Source of the DNA: Turnera subulata
Lineage: Eukaryota; Streptophyta; Magnoliopsida; Malpighiales; Passifloraceae
Assembly: GCA_028386065.3 (NCBI GenBank)
Contig: JAKUCV010000919.1
Span: 67,875-131,874, forward strand
Direction: 5' to 3'
DNA: 64,000 nucleotides
The notes under the pieces were generated by a model. The model worked only from the letters and a program-made list of their open reading frames with translations, was not told the DNA's origin and made no database searches. Made by a program: the position numbers and the translations under genes. Shown here piece after piece: positions 1-14,242 of this stretch (its first letter is position 1; every line of letters starts with the position of its first letter).

Positions 1-448
1 CCTAAAATACCGATGAAATGAACTGGTGTCAGGCAATTCCCTATTTTCTTTACTCAAAAAGAAGGGAATTCCCTGTCACCAATCATTTACCAGAACTGAT
101 ATGTAGTATAGTGAACTGATATCATTAATTTATTGATGGTCAAAATTCATAAGTGTCAAGAGGACAAAAAATGGTTTCATTTCTGTCTGCTGGATGTGAC
201 ATTGAAGAAGGATTAGTTAAGGATGAAACGGAAATGCATGCAGTGTTGAGAATAGGGATACTACAATGCACTGACAGAGCAATCCAATTATGCAAATCTG
301 TCTATAGAAGAGTAATTTTGGAAGTACTCTTGCATTTTCTTTTTGACTTTTCTGTAAGCTGCTCTTGCAATTTTTAATTGTTCCCCTCCATTAATTGCAA
401 AATCTTCTACATACTAACTGAATCCACTGGTTATTTTCTTTGCTGTAG
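1..448 (+). other. probable intron of the gene entering from the left
   Basis: No exon could be supported here. A pyrimidine-rich tract ending in TGCTGTAG at 441-448 is a good splice acceptor for the exon that follows, so this stretch is most simply the last intron of the upstream gene. An open frame at 153-377 has no recognisable protein character. Confidence 0.5.
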
Positions 449-676
449 GTCAACATGATTGATTCATTGCCTGATGTCTACCCAAAAATTGAGGAATGGG
501 TAGAGAATGTGATCATGGAGGAAGGAAATGCAACTATACTGACTTTATTTGTTTGTCTCCTTACTGTTCTCTATCTCCGTGAGCGGCAGCGCAGGAATGC
601 TGGTGTTGGTGTTGGTGTTGGTGAAGGTGTTGCGCCACCCCAACTAAATGAGCATGTCCCCCTTGCACCTAATTAA
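449..676 (+). CDS. last exon of a probable HRD3/SEL1L-like ERAD membrane protein (partial)
   Basis: The exon follows an acceptor at 446-448 and ends in TAA at 674-676. It encodes about 75 residues. A short acidic, aromatic part ([18 protein letters not shown]) is followed by one hydrophobic segment ([15 protein letters not shown]) and a basic stop-transfer patch (RERQRR). A Val/Gly repeat tail from GGTGTT-type repeats comes last. A single transmembrane anchor next to a basic patch at the extreme C terminus fits plant HRD3/SEL1L, the luminal adaptor of the HRD1 ubiquitin ligase in ER-associated degradation. That match is from memory of the family C terminus. The SEL1 repeats that would prove it lie outside the window. 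It could be another tail-anchored protein. Confidence 0.55.
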   Translation, partial: VNMIDSLPDVYPKIEEWVENVIMEEGNATILTLFVCLLTVLYLRERQRRNAGVGVGVGEGVAPPQLNEHVPLAPN

Positions 677-1914
677 CTGGTGGTGCTCAGAAGGGGAACA
701 TGTTTAGTATTCTTCGTCAGTGGAGGTAATGATCAAATACAAATTACAATGTACAGGTGTTCAGGTCTCCATCAAGAAGAGCTGTTTTCTTTTCACGTCA
801 GGGACATTGTAACAATAGAGAGCGATGGAGCAAGGCCAGAATAAGCAATCCTCTTTGCCTTGCATGTTAAAAAACATGCTGATAACATAGATTTTCAGAT
901 GCCAGTTTAAGATGTGGGATATAGGGACAGGACACGGTGTTAGTTGTTCTTCAACATTTGACTTGTACGACATAGATTGACAGAAAAATGCAAATTCCCT
1001 TGTTAGAAGTGGTGATTCCACCGAGCATATTGTGCAATGAATTCCAAATTTTGATCTGCCTGTTATGCCTGTCCCGTAATCATTCTTGGAACTTTATCGC
1101 ACTCTCCAAACTAAGGTAGCAAATTTTAGGCTCTAATTTACTGTAAGGAAAATTCTTGTATCCCAGAAATATATCTTCCAACATGTACAAAGAAAAAAAA
1201 AGAAACATATATTTCACTGCATCAAAAGTTACATCCATCTGTTTAAATTAGATTTTCTTCTCTTGGATAGCTTTTCCAAGGTTTCTCTTATCTTTTTGTT
1301 ACTATAATAACGTTAGAACTCTGTCATCACATGCCGCCTCAAAAAAATATTGTTATAAGCTAAACTACTTTTTTTATTGATCTTCATTTGAAGAAAAAAG
1401 AATGGAGCCATTAAAGTTTCCGTCATTGGCGAAAATAAGGTAGGTTGCCCTGAGATTAAGATCGAGAGCATAGGAATTGACCGAGTATGGAATTTTTGTA
1501 CTACCACTGGTTTAACCTTATTGGATCTACGCCGTAACCTAGGCCCTGCCAGCTAAAATTCTCGATTTGAGCATCCTCATTCATTACACAATGGCATGTA
1601 CGATGGCACAGTGCACCGCCATATTCGTTTGCAGAGGTTGTGTGATGAGGAAAGTTAGGGTACAATGAAAAAAATAACAAAGGTCGTATTGGAAAATGAA
1701 CAGTTGTCCATGTAAGAGTAGATACAAATAATAGGCATCAACTATTTACGGCTTATTCTCTAAGCACAGGATATGTTCTACAAACAACTTACATATCCCA
1801 ACGATTAACAGTACTAATGTACAACATTATGCTATGGTATCAGTCGTCTGAAACTATCTATACTTTTTGAGACATATTATACAAACCGCATACCTCTTAG
1901 AGATGAGGAACTCT
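677..1914. other. 3' flanks of two convergent genes
   Basis: This stretch lies between the stop of the left-edge gene (+) and the stop of POT1 (-). It is AT-rich and presumably holds both 3' untranslated regions and a short spacer. I see no coding exon, RNA gene or repeat here. Confidence 0.5.
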
Positions 1915-4900
1915 TTAGCCAACATGCTTCGTGCCAAAGATCCTATACTGCCTACTTCCCCAAATATCATTTTTGTCAAGGTAATAAGATTTTAGGCAAC
2001 ACTGGACCCACGGTGGATTTCTTGGAGCAACCTCAATTTCCTTGCCATCCTCCTTCACGGCCACTCCTAGTAATGTGTTTCGCTTTCTATTCAAAATATC
2101 AACGGATGGATAGCCATCAAAAAACTTTACCTGCAGTGGGACGAAGATAACAAAATGTATTACAAAATGTAGAAAACAAAATCTGAACCCCGAATATGAA
2201 TACAGTCACCAAAAGGCATGATACGTAAGACCTGTAGATACTCACCCCATCTTCATCATATATAAGGGCATGGATTCTGGCAGTTGGATCCTCTATGGTT
2301 AGTCTTATCCTGTAAGTCCCATCATGAGAGCGGAAGTCCTCAACCCGCCATGGAAATATAGCCACCACACGAACCACGCATTTGAATTTGGCAGTTGCCT
2401 ACATAATTTTTAAGCCATTAAGCAAACTACAAGAAGAGGCGTCTACTGTCTGCATAGCCATAGTCATATCTCGGTGTTCACTAGGCCACTTCAATTATTT
2501 TTTAGCCAAAAGATATTATGATGATTGACTCTGCTGGTATGCTTAAGGGCAAGATAGTCCAGAATCACATTAATAAAGGGGGAAGGAAAACAAATATCCT
2601 ACCTTTGAGGAGGTGAGGACGTCCATTAACGTGACAAAGGGCACATGGTCAAAATCAACCTCTGAGGGGCAAAAGGATGCGTGTAAACAAATCATCACTA
2701 TCATAGAACATCTGTACAGATGATAATTTTTTATAATCACCAATCAGACTCCTAGAAGATAGAAAAACTAGCAAACAATACATGAATATGAGTGAGTTGA
2801 TCATGTAAACCTGTAATGTCTGAACACCAAGGAAAGCACCAATATGGGATGCGCCCTAGTTTTATGGATAACCGCTCTTCAAAAGACCTATTGCACAAAA
2901 ATTATTGAGGATGCTTCTGTCGTACAAGTAGAACATTATAACTGATACAGCAAGTTAACACATTTTTCCACATACATTACCTCTGACATCCAACCATTAG
3001 ACTGTCCTCGTCTGGCAAATACCGTATCCTTGTGAAAGATGTAATCACACCACGCCACAATCCCGCATGTACTTCACAGAGTATGTTGAGTAACTTCATC
3101 CATTTACCAGCATTGAGCAAGTGGAGGAGATGCTTCTCATTGCCCTTGTCAATGATTACATGCAATATTGTTCCAACAGTAGGTAATGTAGATAACAGAT
3201 CTCTTGGCAAGTTAAATGGTTCCAACTGTAAAGGAAGTGGATTATTCATTTCATCTTCCAGCCTGTAGATAAAAGTTGTTAGTTCAATTTTTCAATGATG
3301 GCCTTGCCGCATTGCAATTTAACACAAAAATAACCAATTCACACCATTGAATGTTTTCTCACTAACATTTGGAGGCACATCAAGACCATTAACTTCTCTT
3401 CCTTTCTTTTCTTATTTTCTGGAAATTTGAATCATCACATCTGTTTCATTTTGGCTGTGACATGTGTTAATTGAGGAAATGTTGATGTTACTAGTATTTT
3501 TCAACACTAATCACCATAGTTTATGATAAGGAGTTCACTCACTTTGCATCGATGCTGATTGGTGGAGTATCAGTTCCATCCCAGACAAGTATCGTCCATT
3601 CATCTTTAGCAACCTCACATACATGAAGTACCTAAATATGGCAATTCCACAGAGGATCTATAAGTACATGTGAATAATCAACGGAATATAGCTTGTGTAG
3701 AACAATTTGAATTGAGATATCTCACTGACAAGAATGAAAAGAAGTTCACAGAGAAATGAGCTTCAGCTGACCTTGCAAACCAAATCAACACGCTCCCCTT
3801 CCTTCAAATCTCTCAAAAACACAAAATTATTTGACCCTAGAGCCACAAGAAACATAAGAAAGTAGTTGTGTGCATCAGTAAATGCGGATTAGGGCAGCCT
3901 AACGGGCAATAACAATTGTCGGAAACATAGTTCATAGTTAAATTAACCAATGCAGGGACACTAACTATTTCAAGAAAATTTCATGGAGAAAGAATAACCA
4001 AGGAGCAGAACGTGGCAATATCCGTTTGGAAGTAGTAACATTCACCACTCCGCCGTAGGCAAATACGGCAAAGCTTCAGTTTATCAATTCAATGCATTAT
4101 ACAAAATTACCTTCATCAACCTGAAAGGCAACCAGCCACTTCCTCAGGTCGGTGACAAACGTGGAGGCTTGGTCTCTCAGGCGAAAAGTCGGAGAAGTTT
4201 GATAAGGAACAAAGTCCACACCACCCTTTCCTTGATACAAAGCAAAAGTTGAGAACTTCTTGTGTGTATGAGCATAAATCCCATCATTATGGGCTTTCAT
4301 CTGCACAAAACACCAATTACTATTCCCCCACTAATCATCATTCACAACACTAATCCAAAACACTAACAGCACATGAACAAACAACATCAAACACACCACA
4401 ACACGAGAGAGCTCTATTATGTCTCCAGGGGACAAAACACGAGGAAGCGTCTCCTCACTCGCCGCAAAAAAGTTCACTGAAATCCCTTTCGGATATGTCT
4501 CGTCAGAAATCTTCAACGTACAAAAATAATCTGCAAAAAAAAAAAACGCAATCAACTAACAATAACAGTCCTATAAAATAAAGAGATAGATTACAAAAAA
4601 AAAAAAAACAAATTAGCGGCTCAGAGTACACCTTATAGTAAGGATCGTCAATCTACTACCAACCAATCTAATTTAGATTAATAATCTAACTTAATTAGAG
4701 AGGTGGCAGACGTAAGACCGGCCTTTTTTGTCATCATAGCCACTTAAGATTAAGATTAGACAAGCGAAAAGTTAGGTTTTAGGGATTTTTAACGGCGAGC
4801 GAGTAAAGTTTACCGGTTCCTTTGGATTTTTTGGGGAGGCCGAACTCGACAACGACGCCGATGAGATTGACCTTCTGGTTGATGGAAGAAACGGCGTCTC

Positions 4901-4946
4901 TGATCTTGAGAAACTTGTAGTCATCTCTTTCCATTTCCCATTCCAT
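1915..4946 (-). CDS. POT1: protection of telomeres 1 (POT1), telomere single-strand binding protein
   Basis: POT1 binds the telomeric 3' overhang in the nucleus and, in plants, also works with telomerase. Ten exons join in frame: 4946-4814, 4530-4397, 4300-4111, 3836-3772, 3631-3543, 3262-2981, 2887-2811, 2661-2603, 2398-2246 and 2130-1915. They give 465 residues, close to the family's usual length. The N terminus (DDYKFLKIRDAVSSINQKVN, then GISVNFFAASEETLP and HTHKKFSTFALYQGK) is the first OB fold. KEGERVDLVCKVLHV leads into the second. The C-terminal block (NPPWVQCCLKSYYLDKND, then WGSRQYRIFGT) is the plant POT1 hallmark. ATG 4946 was chosen because the reading frame and splice phases work from it; a second Met lies three codons on. 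The neighbour on its left is convergent. Telobox and E2F-like motifs lie 65-90 bp upstream. Confidence 0.95.
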
Positions 4947-5010
4947 TCTCTTCTCTGTCGCTTCACTTGCTTAAATCGTAATATATGTGTAACTAAAATC
5001 TTCTTCAGTC

Positions 5011-5035
5011 TAGGGTTTTCGGTGATTTTTGGCGC
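5011..5035. promoter_or_regulatory. telobox and E2F-type site upstream of POT1
   Basis: TAGGGTTT at 5011-5018 reads as the telobox AAACCCTA on the POT1 strand. TTTGGCGC at 5028-5035 matches the E2F consensus TTTSSCGC. Both lie within 90 bp upstream of the POT1 ATG at 4946, where proximal promoter or leader is expected. The pairing is typical of S-phase or proliferation-linked plant promoters. The function is inferred. Confidence 0.5.
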
Positions 5036-5299
5036 AAGGATATTTTAGTCCTCCCCGTAAAATTGGCACTATGCGTAGTTGTATCAAACGCACCGTATAG
5101 TGGCTTGTTGCTACCCGATTGACCTGTTTTCTGAAATTTCGATTCCACCTCTCTCCCTCCTTGCGGTTATTTTTTCCTTTTTCAGTAAAAAATTTTTGGA
5201 GCTCTCATTTCACCTTCTACTTTCTCTTTTTAGAAATATCTTGATTTTGAAATCAAACGGTTAAACGAATGTAGTCTGGTTTGAATTCCCTTTGCATTT

Positions 5300-5455
5300 G
5301 ATTTGGGTTCAATGTTTCCAAAATTTTGATATTGGATAGGCAAATCACATTAATTTAGTTTTAAGTGAAATTAGATTTGATTTGAGTTCAATGTTTTCAA
5401 AATTTTGATATTGGATAGGCAAATCACATTAATTTAGTTTAAGTGACATTATTAG
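5300..5455. repeat. 79-bp tandem duplication
   Basis: A block starting GATTTGGGTTCAATG at 5300 recurs at 5379 as GATTTGAGTTCAATG and continues through GGATAGGCAAATCACATT in both copies. The offset is 79 bp. A few substitutions and a one-base indel show that the duplication is not brand new. Confidence 0.85.
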
Positions 5456-6121
5456 ATTTTTGGAGCGGGTTTGGGTTAGTAGTTTCAGAACCAATGTGGA
5501 TCAAAATCTCGAATCGGTTGAGGAACCAAAAAAAATATACTACATACATCACCTTGTGGCTTATTAGGTGTGTGAGTGATTGAATATATATTACATTAAC
5601 TTTCTCTAAGAAGAAAAATATAAAACTTAAATGTTTATTGCTATCAGCAGCATTGCCGGATCTTGAAGCCTACACCGGCACCGGTAGCTTGCTTTTGAAA
5701 CTAAAATTGAATTTTTTGACACTTTTCTATTCTTTTCGTAATCAAGCACCCATTCCAAGCTATTTGTTCTTGTTACTTATCATCTTTGCCTCTGTTAGCT
5801 CTTTTTCTTTTTACAATTCGTGATTAAGGGGTTTGGCTCCCTTGAAAACGTAAGCAAGACCCAAATATATATATCACCATCATATCTAATTAATCCCAAT
5901 CTAGTGAAAGCTTTATAAATTGGTTGGCAAAAGCCATGCCAACCACTTGATTTGAGCAGGTTTTCTCCGAGTGTATTTTCCCTTCAGAATTTCAATGATG
6001 ACCTGAATTTCTATTCATCCAGTCTATTTTTCCTTTCGAAGCCCAATGTATTTCGTTGACTTGGTAGGATTAATTAGATATTCTTCAAGACAGAGAAATA
6101 CAAGTCACTCTCTCTCTTTAA

Positions 6122-6283
6122 GAATTTCAATTAGGAGTGTTTATGATGAATTTCAATTAGAAGTGTTGATGATGAATTGGGTTGATTCGTTTCAAAGCCG
6201 CCATGTCAATCGTAAAAAGGGCTAACAAAGTGTTTTGGGTTGATTCGTTTCAGAGCCGTCGATGTCAATCATTAAAAAAAGGG
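6122..6283. repeat. two short tandem duplications side by side
   Basis: A 26-bp unit beginning GAATTTCAATTAG is repeated at 6122 and 6148. Immediately downstream, a 58-bp unit beginning GTTGATTCGTTTCA occurs at 6181 and 6239. The paired units suggest local slippage or unequal repair. No gene overlaps them. Confidence 0.75.
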
Positions 6284-7359
6284 ATATGGAAACAAATATA
6301 GGGTTTGTTTTTTTAGGAAATTAACGTGATATATAAAATATATTCAATCAACAAGTTATTTAAATATCTAATAACCCATGTAGGATGCCACATCACCTTG
6401 TAGTAGCGGAGAATAGCATTGAAAAATATTAGATTTCTAAAAAGAAATGAAGTTATTTCGATTGTTTAAAGCTACAATTACAAACAGTATGTTATAAAAC
6501 GTGGTGTTTTTAAGTGGATGTCATTAACCACCTAAGACACCCACCCCCTTATATCTCTCCCTATATAATACTGGTGTATGTATGTAATATTATGAATGAA
6601 AGATACCGATGAGCAAAAACGAACTCTTCCTCCAGTTTTCTCTTCTTCTTCCTCACCCTCTTCATCTATTTTTCATCAAAACTTCACATTAAATCTAGTT
6701 ATTTATAACACAGTAGACCAATACTGTGAACCCGAATCACCGGAAACAATTTACCAGTATTGACTTTTATTAATATATAGACAACGGGCATACATGGTAT
6801 ACACCTAGAAAAAATTTAGCTTTTCTTGTCATTAGAATCAAAAAAATGGTTCCAATCATTCAGGCTTAAGTGCTTAACAGCGTCATTTAATACATAGAAT
6901 CTGTCCCATGTCATATCTATTCACCACAAGATAACCCCAAATGTATATATCCTTTATTCCAGTTTTCCCCCAGGAAAAAAAAATAAAATAAAAGAGAACC
7001 CGGTCACAGATGAATACATATGTAGAACTAGAAGGCAGTCTGGTAACCCACTACAATACTTCTAGACCTAAATATTTATTAATCTAAGATAGGGTACAAA
7101 ATGGCATTTAACATACTGTACATAACATTAGCACGTTAACATCAAATTCTTTTCCTTGCTCGGAATTTCACCAACAGTTTTGAGATCACATATGTGTAAC
7201 AACCCAAAAGCTGAACAAACAAAACAATGCCTGCTTTACTTTTCTCTGGCTCCCTCTTCGCTCTTCTGAATCTGTGATAGAAACCCCAGAGTTTCACACG
7301 GTAGACCATACTGGTCATCTCCTAGAGGAGAATACTGGCGTGACTCACAAATGAGTTTG

Positions 7360-10300
7360 CTACATGAACTCTTTCCAGAGTTGTTCGTCGTACTCGGACA
7401 CTGCTTCTTTTGGGCGCTCCTCATTGCACTTCTTACAGGCTGCATTTCTACTATAATTCAAATAGTCACACCTGGAGAATTGGCAAAGCAATCAGGCATG
7501 TTAAACAGAGTGTATCACTGTTTGCTATGAGCAGAAATCTCAACAGATGGAGAGAGAGCGCTTAAAGTAAAACTTCGACAAAGTAAGATGGAGAAAAGCG
7601 CACTTTGGGCATTCCCAATCCCCAGGCAGTAGCTCCCTCTTGGGCCGTGTCTCTCGGCAACGCAAGCACGCCTTCTTGTTTGCAAAATTCATGAACCCAC
7701 ACCTGAATAAAGAAGCCAAGTGATGACAAAGAATTGTGTCGCTAGAACCATTCCACATAAAATGAACGAAATGCATAATAAAAAAAAAACGCAGGCAAAG
7801 ATTAAAAGCTGTGTGTAGAAACTTTAGGAGAAAAGAAGAAACGAACTACAGAGGATGGCCATCATTATTCATTGTTAATATATATTCTTTCCACTTGGTC
7901 ACAGTAATGTACAGTGAACTACACAGATTGCACACTAGCACGAGGATATACCATTACCATCAACTGAATCATTTTAAGTATGCAGTGTTGGTGCATGCAG
8001 TCAAAGTATGCAAAACAGATTCCAATAGTGAAAAGTCTGTTGACAATAAGATGTTGGATATTTTAATAAATTAGCGCACAACAAGAAATTATTCACCCTG
8101 CATTGATTTGACATTTAAACACATATATGAAGAGGGAAATCTCAGCCCTATATTTCTACAAGTGCAGCAGATCATGTAATTACTTACTATCACTGTGAAC
8201 AAGTAGCCAACTTCCTCAGATGAAAAATGTCTTGCATGCCACCAGGAAGGATAAAGGACAGAAAACTTACTTTGAACAATTCCAATCTCCTTTCTTCATT
8301 TCTTGATCATTTACACCTGCTCTCAGAGGGCCCTCCGCTTTGCACTTTAGGCATTTAAAATTTCTACTAAAATTCATGAAACTGCACCTGCAACAGAAAT
8401 GGCAGGCTGGATCAGTGATAAAACAGAAAAGTAGAGATGCAAACGTTTATGATGTTGAAAGGATGGGCCATCTGTCACTTTGGCGATAATATAATTGTCT
8501 ACCCTATTGGATTAGCAAACCAGGGAGACGCAAATTGGATGAGATTCACCGATATGTGAACCACTAAGTACTCAAGTTTGCATGCAACTCATCATATTAT
8601 CACATCCTTCCTTCTAATGGTAACATACCAGAAAATAAGCATGACAAGTATATCAAAGCAACCCAGGATGTATAAAAAATGAAAAATATACCGCTTAAAG
8701 AGTAGATACTCAACATTAATCTAATTTATCAAAACAATGGTAGATCATAAAAAAGAAGGGCAGAAAGAAGAACAAAACAATGAAAAGACTGCACTCTCTT
8801 AAATAAAATCAGCTGCACTCTATACAAAAATCATACCACTAACATATTCTAGGCCAATGCTATATACATAAAAATTACAAGCCATTGTGAAAGTTTGGGC
8901 CGAAACAGCAGAAAGCGAATCATATACAGTTGGTTTTTGCTTATCATTTGACCAGCGCGTTAAATGTAATTTCCTTTCATCTAGACAAGACTATGAGAGC
9001 GTCAGGTAAGCAAACAAGCAAATTGAGAACTTACTCGGGACATATCCAATCCCCTTTCTTCATTACAACATCATCACCACCAACCTTTTTTGGGCCTTCT
9101 TCATTACAATTTAGGCATCGTAAATTTCTAGCGAAGTTCATAAAGTCACATCTGCGACAGAATACAAATATTAACAGTGTTGGAAATCTAATAAAAAGCG
9201 AAAGAGGTAGAAAACTATACCCACCACAGGATCCAGTAAAACTGCAGAAGTTATTGACAATGTAATTTCACAATTATGCCACACCTACTGATAAAAAATC
9301 AAAGCATATGAAATTTGGACCTCATTTGCACATCTGATGAAAAACACCAAGTGCATGGAGCAGTTAAGGAACCTTGCAATTATTTTTCAAGAGTCACACT
9401 TTCCTCAAAGTGACTTTGGACCATTGACAACCTTAAAATTTACTTTGTTCCATAGCAGCTTTACACCTGATTGTTTATTTCTCAAAAAGACATGTTGTGT
9501 TTTAGCTCACGCTTAAAGGATTCAAGTATCCAAACCATTCTGCAACAAGAAAGAGTATTAATATCAAAAGAATTTCATCATCACTTACTTGGGGCACATC
9601 CAATCTCCTCTCTTCATTTCAACGTCTCTAGACAGCTTATCACTGTCATAATTCACACGTGGTTCCTTCTGACTGACTTTAAGAGAAGGCTTTGGCAGTG
9701 ATGGATCGCGCTCCGTCTCGCTCAACTCAATCATCTCGGAAAGCAGCTTCCTTACAGAAGCTTCAATAAGGCCTCTATCAGGAGACTTCTCTCCAGAAAA
9801 AACAAGTGGATCAAGTGCATAGACTAACAGTAAACGCACAATGTCCACAGTGCGGGCGTCACTTTCATTATCCTTCAGTATCACATAAGCTCTGTCACAA
9901 GAACCCCGCAGGTTGCATTGACTACAAACCTACGAGCAAGTCTTTAATCAGACAACAAAGTTCCAGCACTCCAATATTCATTGGCACACAAAAGACTCAT
10001 ACTAAAATTTGAAAGCATTTAACAGCAGTAAGAACGCGACTTTCTTCTATAAAAATTAACAACATACTTCTGCTTCGTCTAATCTCAGGTGGGCTCTCAG
10101 TCTCTTCGCGGAATTAACAGATTTGCGGAGAAGATTAGGACACCCACCCTCCACTACTGTTTGAATATCAGGCACAGACAGCGACCTGCAGTAAAAAAGA
10201 TAACATTTTAAACGAAACCCAATACTTGAAAACTATTGGAGAATTCACTTTCCCTATCATTTCCTTAAAAAGAGACAAAAGTAAAGAGGAATAAACGAAC

Positions 10301-10687
10301 AGACTACTTGAACACATCGTATCGATCACGAGCGAAGCTAAGACAGGGGTCCTTGAGCTGATTCACATCAGTGTAAACACTCTCGGCACTGGCATCACCA
10401 GCGAAGTAACCTTTGCTCTTCAACCTGTCGACGAAAGTGACCCACTCCGGCCAGGGGTGCGGCTGCCGTTCCGGGAGGGGTACGGGGGCGTCATCGGCGG
10501 TGAGGGTGACGGCGGCGGCAGAAGAGGAGGAGGAGGAAGAACGGTGGCGAGCAGGGAAAGGGAAGGAAGGGAAAGGATTGGAGGAGAGGAATGGAAGGGG
10601 AGGGATTGAGGAGAGGAGGGGTTTGTAGGGGTTGGTGGTGGCACGGAAGAGTGAGGTGCCCTGGAGGAAATATCTTGAAGCTGACAT
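7360..10687 (-). CDS. organelle RanBP2-type zinc-finger protein (OZ/VAR3 family, OZ4-like)
   Basis: OZ/VAR3 proteins are plastid or mitochondrial RNA-editing and splicing factors. Seven exons (10687-10308, 10185-10068, 9929-9589, 9151-9035, 8387-8271, 7702-7604, 7471-7360) join to 427 residues. The Ser/Pro-rich, basic N terminus (MSASRYFLQGTSLFR) looks like a transit peptide. WPEWVTFVDRLKSKGYF begins the conserved non-finger domain. The C-terminal half carries four RanBP2 fingers: GDWMCPKC...CLNC, GDWICPEC...CLKC, GDWNCSKC...CLRC and GDWECPKC...CKKC. Each finger is interrupted by a phase-2 intron just before its second Cys. One of these donors is weak (AA|GTGCGC at 7604/7603) but gives the only frame that completes finger 4. 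The start codon is the first ATG of the exon. The family is clear. The OZ4 assignment rests mainly on gene order. Confidence 0.9.
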
Positions 10688-11904
10688 TTGGAAGGGGCGT
10701 GTGGAAGCCGAAAGTAGAGAGTGTGTGTGTGTTTTTGTGGTGGGCGAGAGAGGGTTTTGGTCTTAAGGGTTTTAGCCTTTCCCCGGCCAAAACGCAGAGG
10801 GCAGAGCCGCCAAGCTAAGGCAAAAAGATAAGGGCTGTAGCCCCGTTGCTTGTTTTTTTTTTTTTAATGTTTTTTTCCTTTTGACTTTTTATTTGGATTT
10901 TTTTTTTGCCAAAACAAAAAAATAATTCTACAGAATTAAAATTAATTTTTTTTTGAAGAGAATTAAAATTTCTTACTAGATTTTTTCTTATGTGCAACAA
11001 TTGGAATGAGTCAAACTTTAATGATAAAAAATTAATTTTTTAAAAATAAATGATGAATAGATGTATTACATGAAAAAAAAAACTAAAACTTTTTTATAAG
11101 CAGAGTGCTAAACTCTGTTTTTTAAATCTTTTGTTGATTTCTTTTTTTTTTGGGTATTTTCTTTCGATTGAAATTATATATACTTCGCCACAGTTATTGT
11201 GCTGCATCATTTTTCTTTCCCTTCCATAAAATTTAATTGTCCTTTTGAGCTTTAAGCGCCAAAAGTTCTTTCCGAATAATTCAATGTCTTCTTCTTTTTT
11301 TGTTTTCTGAGAAATGAATAATTTTATGTTAATAAATGAAGAATGTACATAAGTCATGAATCAATGTTTATCCGATTTTTTTGGTCTATTGATGCTCATT
11401 AATAGTTAATAATTAATCGTAACTACTTTTGGTATTTTAACCTAATAATAACTTAAGAATGATTTAATAACAAAGACAATGAGTGCGCACCCAATCTTAC
11501 TTTAGAAAAAAAAAACACCATGTATTCTTCTAAACAACAAAAAGCAGAGAATAAGAAAAACATTATTTTTGAAAGAACATTTCAATAAACAATAGAAATA
11601 AACTGGAAACATAATATCATATCCTACAAAAGGTAAAAAAGAAGCAGCAAATTAAAGACCGAAAAAAGAAAAAGAGGAAATAGCAGATACAGACGACGAC
11701 ATTCTAGAACGGACGACGTGGCAAACGCAAAGCGAAGTAGTAAATAAAGAAACTAAAAAGCACGTGACTTTGGCTGGCTCGTCAAAAACCCTCCTAAAAA
11801 CCCCCCACCCCGCATTTCTTTTAAAACAGGATTTTTTTTTCTCACAATACACGCTTCCCGATCTCTCTCTCTCACGACCAGTCCACGCCCACAGATCCAC
11901 AGCC
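10688..11904. promoter_or_regulatory. divergent intergenic region between the zinc-finger and PGES2-like genes
   Basis: The two flanking genes are transcribed away from each other, so this 1.2 kb must contain both promoters. It is strongly AT-rich with poly-T and poly-A runs from about 10850 to 11640. Nearer the PGES2-like gene, ACGTGGC at 11716-11722 and CACGTG at 11761-11766 are ABRE/G-box-type motifs. No convincing exon was found. Confidence 0.5.

Positions 11905-14242
<2,338 letters not shown>

Larger units (their letters stand above)
4947..7359. other. intergenic: POT1 promoter and 3' flank of the zinc-finger gene
   Basis: This AT-rich spacer holds the POT1 promoter region next to 4946, short tandem duplications at 5300-5455 and 6122-6283, and the presumed 3' untranslated region of the zinc-finger gene near 7130-7359. 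No further coding exon was found. Confidence 0.5.

Noticed and set aside
153..377. A 74-residue open frame as an upstream exon of the left-edge gene
   Set aside because: It has no bordering splice signals that fit and no resemblance to SEL1 repeats. Intron is more likely.
4046..4073. A 28-bp POT1 exon with workable splice signals
   Set aside because: Including it makes the next exon hit a stop or loses the conserved DEGSNNFVFLRD join. Skipping it gives a clean frame and the expected length.
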